This document shows positions 7,712-17,518 of a stretch of 64,000 nt of DNA, piece after piece. The notes beneath the pieces are model-generated. The model had not been told where the DNA came from. It was given only the letters and a program-made list of their open reading frames with translations, and searched no databases. A program made the position numbers and the translations under genes. The first letter of the stretch is position 1. Each line of letters starts with the position of its first letter. The stretch is from Mangrovimicrobium sediminis (GTDB taxonomy: Bacteria > Pseudomonadota > Gammaproteobacteria > Pseudomonadales > Halieaceae): contig NZ_SRLE01000001.1 in NCBI RefSeq assembly GCF_004745945.1, positions 291,353 to 355,352 of the forward strand, given 5' to 3'.

Positions 7712-9181
7712 ATAACCACGTCAACGCAAAAGGCAGGTTCGCCGTGGACGATATCCACCCCCTGGTACCACGGGTGGAACATCGTCTTCGTCACAATTCT
7801 GTTCCAGGCCATCACCTACGGCCTGATGATCTACAGCTTTACCTTCTGGGTAACACCATTTCGCGACGACTTCGGGGTGAGCACGGGCACGGTGCTGCTG
7901 GCCGCGACACTCGGCCAGGTCACCATGGGGCTGTATTCTCCGGTGGCCGGACGCATCATGGATGCCCATTCCGTACGGCTGCTCGCCACAGCGGGTATTC
8001 TCGCCTTCAGCGCGGGCTACGTGCTTATCGCCTTCGCCACCGACTTCTGGCAGGTGCTTGCGGTCTACTGCACCCTGCTGCCCGTCGGCGCCATCTTCGC
8101 CGGCGGCATGGCAGCCCAGGTGGCGACCGCGCGCTGGTTCGAAAAGCGCCGCGGTGCGGCCCTCGGTATATCCTCCGTCGGCACGTCGCTCGGCGGCTTC
8201 GTCTTCCCGCCGATCGTCACGGCGCTCAACCAGTCGCTCGGCTGGCGGGAGTCCCACCTGGTGTTCGGCGTCGCCTTCGTTTTAATCATGGTCCCGATCA
8301 TCTGGCTTATCGTGCGCGACCGCGGCACAGGCGAGAGAGAACCGGGGGACACTGCACCGCCGGCACAGGGTCTGGCATCGGCGGAACATGGCCTGGCGTC
8401 GCCCGAATATAGAAAGCAATCGCCGGAAAATGGCCTGGCGTCGCCCGAACATAGAAAGGAATCGGCGGAACATGGCCTGGCGTCGCCCGAATATAGAAAG
8501 GAATCGCCGGAACACAGCCTGGCATCGCCAGAACACGGAAAGAAATCGGCAGAACCTGCAGGCCAGCCACAGGATTTCCCGGACTGGAAAATGGGCCATC
8601 TCGCGAGGAACAGGGCATTCTGGTACCTGGTGGCCGCCCTCACCCCGCTACTGGTGGTCTTCATCACCATCCAGCTCAATACGGCGCCGATCGCGGAGGA
8701 GGCAGGCATCCTGGGGCAGCAGGCGGCACTGCTGATTTCCACGCTGTCCCTGGCGATGATTGTCGGCAAGATCGGCTACGGATTCATGGCGGACAAGACG
8801 GATCACCGCCTGCTCATCTGGTTTTCGGCGGCCATCGCCATGGTCAGCCTCGTGCTGCTGCAAACCGCTGCATCCTACATCGCGTTCCTGGTCGCCTACG
8901 CCCTGGTGGGGATCAGCCAGGGCGGCATCATGCCCACGATGGGCGCTATCATCGCCAGCCGCTATGGACCGGCCAATTTCGGTCGTGTGGGCGGGCTGAT
9001 CGCGCCACTGCTGACGCTGACCGCCTTCGGGCCGGTGATTTTCGGGTACCTGCGCTCGGGCATGGAATCCTATGGCCCGATCTTCCAGCTGCTCATGCTG
9101 GTCGTGGTGCCCTCGGTGGTCGCCACATATTTTCTCGGCCCCAACGGTAGGGAAACGCCGCCGGAGCAGACTGGCGCCTAA
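7712..9181 (+). CDS. MFS transporter, oxalate/formate antiporter-like; probable non-ATG start
   Basis: The first ATG (7826) would remove half of transmembrane helix 1. The reading frame carries clear family sequence upstream of it (TPWYHGWNIVFVTILFQA) and is open back to a TAA at 7670, yet it has no in-frame ATG, GTG or TTG there. The best candidate is ATA at 7712, six bases after GGAAGG, giving I-TTSTQKAGSPW. About twelve membrane helices follow, with the loop 2-3 motif GRIMDAHSVR and WFEKRRGAALG. The central cytoplasmic loop contains 14-residue tandem repeats (GLASPEYRKESPEH type). The substrate is unknown, perhaps an organic acid. The stop overlaps that of the convergent sulfotransferase by two bases. 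Confidence 0.82.
   Translation: MTTSTQKAGSPWTISTPWYHGWNIVFVTILFQAITYGLMIYSFTFWVTPFRDDFGVSTGTVLLAATLGQVTMGLYSPVAGRIMDAHSVRLLATAGILAFSAGYVLIAFATDFWQVLAVYCTLLPVGAIFAGGMAAQVATARWFEKRRGAALGISSVGTSLGGFVFPPIVTALNQSLGWRESHLVFGVAFVLIMVPIIWLIVRDRGTGEREPGDTAPPAQGLASAEHGLASPEYRKQSPENGLASPEHRKESAEHGLASPEYRKESPEHSLASPEHGKKSAEPAGQPQDFPDWKMGHLARNRAFWYLVAALTPLLVVFITIQLNTAPIAEEAGILGQQAALLISTLSLAMIVGKIGYGFMADKTDHRLLIWFSAAIAMVSLVLLQTAASYIAFLVAYALVGISQGGIMPTMGAIIASRYGPANFGRVGGLIAPLLTLTAFGPVIFGYLRSGMESYGPIFQLLMLVVVPSVVATYFLGPNGRETPPEQTGA
8369..8557 (+). repeat. 42-bp coding minisatellite inside the MFS gene
   Basis: After a half unit (GLASAEH), four consecutive 42-bp units at 8390-8557 encode variants of GLASPEYRKESPEH. 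Unit length is a multiple of three, so copy-number change keeps the frame. It lies in the loop between the two six-helix halves of the transporter. Confidence 0.9.
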
Positions 9182-9825
9182 CCCGCGTAACCCAGCGCCG
9201 CCTGAAAGCCCCTGTCCATGACGTCCCGAATAACGCCCTGAACGGCCGCGGTATCGTTGATGCGCGGGAAGTCACCCTCGGGCACCGGCACCTCCAGGAA
9301 GCGGCACAGCGGCTCCCACCCCTGCGAGACCTCGAACACCAGCAGGCGTTCGGGCGCGATGGTGCTCTTCACCTCGGCCACGTGCTCGTGGAAGCGCTGG
9401 ACCAGATGGTCGCGATCGTGCATCCGGTCATCGAAATAGTCGTTGATCGTGGCCTGCAGGTAGGCGCCCGCCTCCGTCCCGGGCAGGAATTCCAGCCACT
9501 CCCTGCCGAAGATCGTGTCCTGGACGGACTGGAACCAGGCGTCCGGATCGCGGACGGTCAGCACCACTTTGGCGTCGGGATAGTACTTCGCCAGCGCGGC
9601 GTAGCTGGTGCAGGCGGGGAAGTCGACGGTTGCGGTGTAGCCGGCGAACACGGCGTCCCAGTCCGGCTCTGACTTGCCCACCTGTTCCCACAGCTTCCAG
9701 TGGGCGGGGCCCTTGGGAAAGCATTCCACCATGTGATAACAGGGGTAGCCCAGTTGCTCCAGGGCCACTTTCAGGGACATGGTCCCGGTCCGGCCGAAGC
9801 CCGCACCGATGATTTGCAACGCCAT
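9178..9825 (-). CDS. Sulfotransferase-family protein
   Basis: 215 residues. The N-terminal P-loop-like PAPS 5'-phosphosulfate site is MALQIIGAGFGRTGTMSLK. VVLTVRDPDAWFQSV (about residue 88) matches the 3'-phosphate-binding region. The length and the C-terminal RFLEVPVPEGDFPRIND fit the small sulfotransferase family (Sulfotransfer_4 type) common in marine proteobacteria and cyanobacteria. The protein would transfer sulfate from PAPS to a hydroxyl or amine of an unknown acceptor. It is convergent with the MFS transporter, and their stop codons overlap. A second, unrelated sulfotransferase lies at 57655-58809. Confidence 0.85.
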   Translation of the reverse strand: MALQIIGAGFGRTGTMSLKVALEQLGYPCYHMVECFPKGPAHWKLWEQVGKSEPDWDAVFAGYTATVDFPACTSYAALAKYYPDAKVVLTVRDPDAWFQSVQDTIFGREWLEFLPGTEAGAYLQATINDYFDDRMHDRDHLVQRFHEHVAEVKSTIAPERLLVFEVSQGWEPLCRFLEVPVPEGDFPRINDTAAVQGVIRDVMDRGFQAALGYAG

Positions 9826-9863
9826 TGCAGTGTCTCGCCAACAGGATGTGTCACGGATTATAA

Positions 9864-9875
9864 GGGGTCAGAGCC
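9864..9875 (+). repeat. Solo fragment of the GGGGTCAGAGCC repeat
   Basis: GGGGTCAGAGCC upstream of the sulfotransferase start; family similarity ends at GGCAGAGC. It is probably a decayed end. The 80 bases to the next gene show nothing else recognisable. Confidence 0.5.
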
Positions 9876-10015
9876 GGCAGAGCAGTTCACAGTTTCGGCG
9901 CTGATTCAGGGTTTAGTGTGACCCGGCACACAATCTCGCCAGCACCGCCGTGACCCCCGCCGCGTCAGGCGCTACAACGAAGGCGACAACAACAAAAACA
10001 CTTCCGGGAAAAAAC

Positions 10016-10444
10016 ATGGTAGCTGCGCTACTGGTATCGGCAATCGCACTCACGCTCTTCGCCCTGTGGAGCAAGGGCCGGGGACAATCCGCGCGCAGTA
10101 CCGCAGGCGGGCAGCTTCCCGCCGGACGCCGCGCCAACCCGGCCAGGACGGCACGCAACCCCTACCGCGCAACATCTATCGTCTGCGGCCAGTTCGCCTG
10201 CTCCACTGCACGCAACCTGGAAAGCCTTCGCTATATCGATATCGAGAAAGCGACACCTACACTACCGTTACCGGGTTGCGACAGCACACGCTGCGAATGC
10301 CGCTACCTGCAGCATCCCGACCGCCGCGATACCGATGGTGAGCGCCGCCTGCCCAACAACCTGCAGGCGCAGCTGTATGAATCTTCCGGCAACCCCAATC
10401 GACGCCGGCGCACAGGCGGGCGGAGCAAGAGCGACTGGGCCTGA
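10016..10444 (+). CDS. Conserved hypothetical single-pass membrane protein with Cys-rich C-terminal motif
   Basis: 142 residues from ATG 10016; a GTG at 9950 is an alternative. MVAALLVSAIALTLFALWS is a membrane segment or uncleaved signal. After a basic linker comes a conserved-looking block: CGQFACSTARNLESLRYIDI, then LPLPGCDSTRCECRYLQHPDRR. The C-x(4)-C, C-x(4)-C-x-C and H-x-D-R-R pattern resembles a small uncharacterised proteobacterial family, and the cysteines suggest metal binding. Function unknown. A repeat copy begins 12 bases after the stop. Confidence 0.6.
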   Translation: MVAALLVSAIALTLFALWSKGRGQSARSTAGGQLPAGRRANPARTARNPYRATSIVCGQFACSTARNLESLRYIDIEKATPTLPLPGCDSTRCECRYLQHPDRRDTDGERRLPNNLQAQLYESSGNPNRRRRTGGRSKSDWA

Positions 10445-10455
10445 CCCAGGAAATA

Positions 10456-10489
10456 GGGGTCAGAGCCCTTTTCGGCCAGATTGGATGCC
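10456..10489 (+). repeat. Left-end copy of the dispersed repeat
   Basis: GGGGTCAGAGCCCTTTTCGG followed by CCAGATTGGATGCC. This is nearly identical to the left end of the transposase-bearing element at 11241 (CCAGATTAGATGTC), so it derives from the same subfamily. No matching right end is seen nearby; the remaining bases up to 10635 hold no recognisable gene. Confidence 0.75.
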
Positions 10490-10635
10490 CTATGGCTCTT
10501 GCACAGCTGGCGCCTGACACACAGGCTTTAACTCAAGACAGCCCCACAGGGTTCCAATGAAGCGGACGTCACCAGGGTCTACTGAGGACAAAATATCCCG
10601 CTCATACGAAGTATCCAGTAGAGATAAAGTACTCC

Positions 10636-11112
10636 CTACAACTTCCGCCCCAGCTTGCGCTCGGCGAGGCGCTTCTCCCAGCCCGGGCTCATGAAGCGGA
10701 TCACCTCGAAGGCGATCAGCCCCTGGAAGATCAGCCCGACGCCGAGGGCGCCGAAGATGATGTAGATGACCGGCTTGCCGTGGAAGACGATCAGGAACAC
10801 CGCCGCCAGGACGACGTAGGTGATCAGGTACTCGTAGAACTCCTTCATGCGCTTGGCGTAGGTCAGGGCTTCCTGTTCATCGACTTTCAGTTGGGTGTCG
10901 CTGCTCAGTTGGGTTTGGTTGTTCATTGGCTCGTCCTCGGGTTGCAAAAGAGATAGGTCTACCTCAAACACCGAAGCAAGCGCCTTGCATGTCTCCATGC
11001 TCGGCCGGTGGCCCTGTTCAATCCGCTGAATCGTGCGGGTGGTCACGCCGGCCATCTCGGCCAGCTGGCTCTGGGACCATCCCCGCTTCAATCGCAACTT
11101 CCTGACTATCAT
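10636..11112 (-). CDS. HTH (XRE) domain fused to a 2TM membrane domain
   Basis: 158 residues from the ATG at 11112. Residues 1-60 form a Cro/CI-type helix-turn-helix (RKLRLKRGWSQSQLAEMAGV, TTRTIQRIEQGHRPSMET). Following a polar linker, residues 90-145 hold a 2TM domain: YAKRMKEFYEYLITYVVLAA and VIYIIFGALGVGLIFQGLIA, ending WEKRLAERKLGRKL. Fusions of an XRE domain to 2TM are found in many bacteria, often as membrane-tethered regulators. The target is unknown. The start is chosen because the HTH begins there; the frame upstream lacks conserved sequence. Confidence 0.85.
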   Translation of the reverse strand: MIVRKLRLKRGWSQSQLAEMAGVTTRTIQRIEQGHRPSMETCKALASVFEVDLSLLQPEDEPMNNQTQLSSDTQLKVDEQEALTYAKRMKEFYEYLITYVVLAAVFLIVFHGKPVIYIIFGALGVGLIFQGLIAFEVIRFMSPGWEKRLAERKLGRKL

Positions 11113-11240
11113 GGCGCTACCCTTGCTGTGTGAGGCAGGGCCAGTGTTGCCCTTTCCCACCGCTTGCGGAACGACACGAACACGACATCGACACGAAACC
11201 TCCACGACAGTCCAATAAAATCAACACCTTACAAGTATAC

Positions 11241-12094
11241 GGGGTCAGAGCCCTTTTCGGCCAGATTAGATGTCCGGGCGGTCAAATCGGGTGTTCTATT
11301 CAATCTGGCAGGCTCTAGCATAGTACTTGCCGCCGCTACTACGACCCTGTCCGTGCCCCGCAAGCCTCGCATGTTCCTGCCCGGTCACCCAGCTCATCTT
11401 GTGCAACGGGGACACAATCGCCAACCGGTCTTCTTCGCCGAAGAGGACTACCTCGCCTACCAGTCCTTCCTTTCCCAGGCGATAGAGAGATACGACTGCG
11501 CCCTTCACGCCTACGTGCTCATGACCAACCATGTACACCTCCTGATGACACCATCGAGTGAAACCGGCATCAGCCAGGCCCTGCAATACACCGGGCAGCG
11601 CTATGTCCCCTACATCAACAAAAAGTACGAGCGTAGCGGGACTCTGTGGGAAGGACGCTTCCGAGCCAGCATCATCGACAGCAACACCTACCTGCTCGCC
11701 TGCTATCGCTACATTGAGATGAACCCGGTGCGGGCCGGTATGGTAACCGCCCCGGAGGCCTACCGGTGGAGCAGCTACGCCTGCAATGCTGGCACGGGCG
11801 AAGATCCCCTGGTCACCCCACACAGTCGCTACGCTGCCCTTGGCACCACACGAGACGAATGCACCCGCAACTACCGGCGCCTGTTCAAGGCTGCCGACGA
11901 TGGCAACGAACTACAGTTGATTCGCGAACACACGCGGTCAGGCACCCCCATGGGCGATGACAAATTCCGGGACGAGATCGAGAACACCCTGTCCGTCCGC
12001 ACCGGACAACCCCAGCGCGGCCGGCCGGAAAAGCCGTTGGCTGACCCCCTCCCCCTGGACCAGAGCATTTCCGGTCAAAAAGGGCTCTGACCCC
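11241..12094 (+). mobile_element. RAYT transposase element bounded by GGGGTCAGAGCCC inverted ends
   Basis: Left end GGGGTCAGAGCCCTTTTCGG at 11241 and right end AAAAAGGGCTCTGACCCC at 12077-12094 are inverted repeats matching those of the non-autonomous copies. The 854-bp element contains one gene, a REP-associated Y1 transposase, whose stop codon lies inside the right end. This is the only coding copy in the window and the probable source of the surrounding repeats. Confidence 0.88.
11353..12090 (+). CDS. REP-associated tyrosine transposase (RAYT, IS200-like Y1 family)
   Basis: 245 residues from GTG 11353 (V-PRKPRMFLPGHPAHLVQRG), which gives the N-terminus expected for RAYTs; the open frame upstream lacks family sequence. 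Features: HUH metal site within YVLMTNHVHLLMTP, GTLWEGRFRASIID, and the helix LACYRYIEMNPVRAGMV that bears the tyrosine nucleophile in this family, followed by RWSSY. RAYTs are single-strand nucleases that act on REP hairpins. The protein ends ...SGQKGL, with its last codons and TGA lying in the right inverted repeat. The gene appears intact. Confidence 0.92.
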   Translation: MPRKPRMFLPGHPAHLVQRGHNRQPVFFAEEDYLAYQSFLSQAIERYDCALHAYVLMTNHVHLLMTPSSETGISQALQYTGQRYVPYINKKYERSGTLWEGRFRASIIDSNTYLLACYRYIEMNPVRAGMVTAPEAYRWSSYACNAGTGEDPLVTPHSRYAALGTTRDECTRNYRRLFKAADDGNELQLIREHTRSGTPMGDDKFRDEIENTLSVRTGQPQRGRPEKPLADPLPLDQSISGQKGL

Positions 12095-12206
12095 GCTTTT
12101 ACAATTTTTTGCGTGAGGGTATAGGATAGGCACTGCGGAACCCCAATCCCGCAGTGGTACCCGATCGAACCGCTCGCCGGAAGCGAGCCTTTGGGGTAGC
12201 AAGGAC

Positions 12207-12806
12207 ATGACACCTGATCAAATCGGACGTGCCTACGACCAGATCGCCCATCGCTGGGCCAGCGATGACTTCAACCGCGAAAACGGTATCGACCAGCACC
12301 AGCGCGCAATCGCCTTCGCCGAACGACGGGGCATGGCGCTGGATGTCGGCTGCGGCTGCAACGGCCGGCTTATCGACCTCCTGCTGGTCGCCGGATTCGA
12401 ACCCGAGGGAGTGGACGTGTCCAGCGAGATGGTCCGGCTGGCGCGCCTGCGCCACCCGGAGATCACCTTCCACCACCGCGACATCTGCAGCTGGGAACCC
12501 CCGCGCAGCTACGACTTCATCACCGCCTGGGACAGCATCTGGCACCTGTCGAGCGAACGGCAGGCTCGGGTACTGAGCAAGCTGATCGACGCCCTGCGCC
12601 CGCAGGGTGTGATGATCTTCTCCTGCGGCGGGCACGTGGAACCGCAGGAGCACACGGACGGCAGCATGGGTCCGGAGATGTACTACGCCACCCTCGGCGT
12701 CAACGGCTTCATGCGGCTGATTCTCGAGGCCGGCTGCACCTGCCGGCATTTCGAGTTCGACCAGCTGCCCGAGGTGCACAGCTACTTCATCGTGCAGAAA
12801 ACCTGA
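12207..12806 (+). CDS. Class I SAM-dependent methyltransferase
   Basis: 199 residues. The SAM-binding motif I is ALDVGCGCNGRLIDLLL (about residue 44). EGVDVSSEMVRLARLRHPEI is motif post-I, YDFITAWDSIWHL the motif II region, and LRPQGVMIFSCGG motif III. The topology matches small-molecule methyltransferases; the substrate is unknown. AAGGA precedes the ATG by five bases. The gene is convergent with the aldo/keto reductase, 20 bases apart. Confidence 0.85.
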   Translation: MTPDQIGRAYDQIAHRWASDDFNRENGIDQHQRAIAFAERRGMALDVGCGCNGRLIDLLLVAGFEPEGVDVSSEMVRLARLRHPEITFHHRDICSWEPPRSYDFITAWDSIWHLSSERQARVLSKLIDALRPQGVMIFSCGGHVEPQEHTDGSMGPEMYYATLGVNGFMRLILEAGCTCRHFEFDQLPEVHSYFIVQKT

Positions 12807-12826
12807 ACCCGCGCCTGCCCCTCGGG

Positions 12827-13837
<1,011 letters not shown>

Positions 13838-14006
13838 TTTCTGTACTCCTGTCGGTTGCAGTTGCGACAGTATGGACGCGGCGCCCGGCCAGGGTTCACC
13901 GGTTTGTCCGCGGTGCTTGCCTATTCCTCCAGAATCAGCGCGCGGGGCTTCCCATCTGCCGCGGCGCGCCTAGACTGGAGATGACGACTCGCGGAATCCA
14001 CACACC

Positions 14007-14876
14007 ATGTTCAGTGCCCAGTGTATCGATACCCTGCTCCGCCTGCTGCCACAGCCGGCGGTCGACCCCTCGGTGTACCCCGGCATCACGCTGATACGCT
14101 CGGACAGCACCACGCCGTGCACGGCGATAATCTACCAGCCGGTGTTCTACATCGTGATCCAGGGCCAGAAGATGAGCCTGCTGGCTGGCGAGACCTACCG
14201 CTACGACTCCGGCCGCTTTCTCGCCTCCAGCGTGCCGCTGCCGATGGAGGGCATGGTCACCCGGGCGAGCGCGCGCGAGCCCTACCTCGCGATCAAGCTC
14301 GACGTGGACAGCCGGGTGATAATGGAACTGCTGCAGGAACTGCCCGAGCTGGTGCCGGCGCAGGATGCCAGTCGTGGCGTCTGCGTGTGCCCAGTATCGA
14401 AACCCCTGGTGGAAGCCGTGGAGCGCCTGGTCGCGAGCCTCGCCGATCCGCAACGCCGCCGCGTGCTCACCCCCATGCTGGTGCGCGAGATCCTGTTCTA
14501 CGGCCTGCTCAGCCCGCAGGGCGCGCAGCTCGCCGCCTTCGTCACCCGCGACCGCCACCACCAGCGTATCGCGCGGGTGATCCGCCACATCCAGGAGAAC
14601 TTCGACCAGCCGCTGGACGTCAACGCTCTGGCGAGCGTCGCCAGCATGAGCCAGAGCGGCCTGCACCAGCACTTCAAGGCGGTGACCAATGCCTCGCCGC
14701 TGCAGTACATCAAGGCCATTCGACTACACCGGGCACACCAGCTGGTGGCCGGCGAACACAAGTCGGTGAGCGAGGCGGCGTGGCAGGTGGGCTACCAGAG
14801 CGTGTCGCAGTTCAGTCGCGAGTACAAACGCCTGTTCGGCCAACCGCCCAGCCAGGCCCGTGCACTGTCGCAATAA
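14007..14876 (+). CDS. AraC-family transcriptional regulator
   Basis: 289 residues. The N-terminal AraC_N cupin-like domain (residues 20-180) contains YQPVFYIVIQGQK and YDSGRFLASSVPLPMEGMV. The C-terminal pair of helix-turn-helix motifs (190-285) contains DQPLDVNALASVASMSQSGL, HFKAVTNASPLQYIKAIRLH and AAWQVGYQSVSQFSREYKRL. This architecture, with the YqhC-type N-domain, commonly sits beside aldo/keto reductase or alcohol dehydrogenase genes and senses aldehydes. The divergent AKR gene 170 bases away is the probable target. Confidence 0.92.
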   Translation: MFSAQCIDTLLRLLPQPAVDPSVYPGITLIRSDSTTPCTAIIYQPVFYIVIQGQKMSLLAGETYRYDSGRFLASSVPLPMEGMVTRASAREPYLAIKLDVDSRVIMELLQELPELVPAQDASRGVCVCPVSKPLVEAVERLVASLADPQRRRVLTPMLVREILFYGLLSPQGAQLAAFVTRDRHHQRIARVIRHIQENFDQPLDVNALASVASMSQSGLHQHFKAVTNASPLQYIKAIRLHRAHQLVAGEHKSVSEAAWQVGYQSVSQFSREYKRLFGQPPSQARALSQ

Positions 14877-15029
14877 AACGACCGACCGGCCGCGCGACCG
14901 CACCCTGAACATCCACCCACGCTATGCCCCTGCGGCATACCGACAAATAAACCCCGGCTATTTGTGATTATTTTTAGTCTTTTTGCGTGAATCACCGCGC
15001 AGTTTTGCGCTACGGTCTGTTCATAGCAC

Positions 15030-15118
15030 TTCCGTACAAGGGCAAACCCATCGAAAGGTGGGGACGCAAAGTCAACGGTCTAAGGGGCGCAGGCCCTACG
15101 ACGGCGGGATTACCGGGA
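15030..15118 (+). ncRNA. Cyclic-di-GMP-I (GEMM-I) type riboswitch aptamer
   Basis: The sequence matches the class I c-di-GMP aptamer: AGGGCAAACC, a hairpin with GAAA tetraloop (CCATC-GAAA-GGTGG), GGACGCAAAG, a second helix with a CTAAG receptor-like segment, and the closing GCGGGATTACCGG. P1 can form by TTCCG (15030-15034) with CGGGA (15114-15118). Its 3' strand therefore includes the A of the downstream ATG, and the aptamer abuts the start of the secreted-protein gene without a separate expression platform. Ligand-dependent P1 stabilisation would be expected to block initiation. This is an inference from pairing; cGAMP preference cannot be excluded. Confidence 0.85.
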
Positions 15119-15420
15119 TGACACCAATTCGACTACTAGTGCTGGCTCTCGCAGCCAGCTGCCTCGCCAGCGCCGCCTCCGCGGGCGATGCTGGCGACGC
15201 CGCGATGCGCTGTGGCCTGCGCCTGGGCGACACCTTCGAGCTGGACAAGAGCTTCGGCGAACGCAAGGCCGAGGCGGAGAAAAAACAGGCCGCCGCCCCG
15301 CGTTTCATGGACAGCTACCACCCCCACGAATTCACCCGCAACGCCAACACTACCCGCTCGGCCCGACGCGAACGCACACCCCAGGAATTCACCCTGGCGA
15401 TGGTCGTGTGTTCCTGGTGA
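15118..15420 (+). CDS. Small secreted hypothetical protein under riboswitch control
   Basis: 100 residues. A clear signal peptide, MTPIRLLVLALAASCLASAA, with cleavage after ASA, precedes a mature part of about 78 residues. This part holds two cysteines (DAAMRCGLRLGDTF and the C-terminal VVCSW), a charged Lys/Glu segment and PRFMDSYHPHEFTRNAN. No known domain is recognised. The start directly follows the riboswitch, so expression should follow the cellular c-di-GMP level. A role at the cell surface, such as adhesion or matrix, is plausible only by association. Confidence 0.75.
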   Translation: MTPIRLLVLALAASCLASAASAGDAGDAAMRCGLRLGDTFELDKSFGERKAEAEKKQAAAPRFMDSYHPHEFTRNANTTRSARRERTPQEFTLAMVVCSW

Positions 15421-15530
15421 GTTTGCGGTAAGCAGACCGACCCGACGCCGCACGGCGCCGACTCATTTCCCGCTGATTGCTTCCGGCCCGTCCGCCGTGA
15501 GGACGGCCAGGTTGAGGTGTGCCCGGGTGA

Positions 15531-17288
<1,758 letters not shown>

Positions 17289-17518
17289 TTGGTCGAATTC
17301 ATCCCTGGAACTTGTTTGCAGACAAGTCGACTGCGTCGCTTACCGCGAGGCTCGCCCACGCATTCCGCCAAACAGCGGGCTACGTACTGGCCTGGACAAG
17401 AGTCGTACCCGTATTAATACAGGGTAGTCGGCGGCAGGGAAAGCCCTAGTTCATGAAAAGCCGAGAGTCAAAGCACAATGTGTGATTCAACTCGCATTTC
17501 GGGCAGCAATGAAGGCCC

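Noticed and set aside
7744..8412. GTG-initiated frame as the start of the MFS gene
   Set aside because: It is in a different reading frame; its product is Arg/His-rich and not membrane-like.
8369..8557. CRISPR array
   Set aside because: Units are contiguous 42-mers without spacers, in frame within a transporter gene.
12394..12405. tRNA T-loop-like ATTCGAACCCG
   Set aside because: It lies inside the methyltransferase coding sequence, and no cloverleaf can be built around it.
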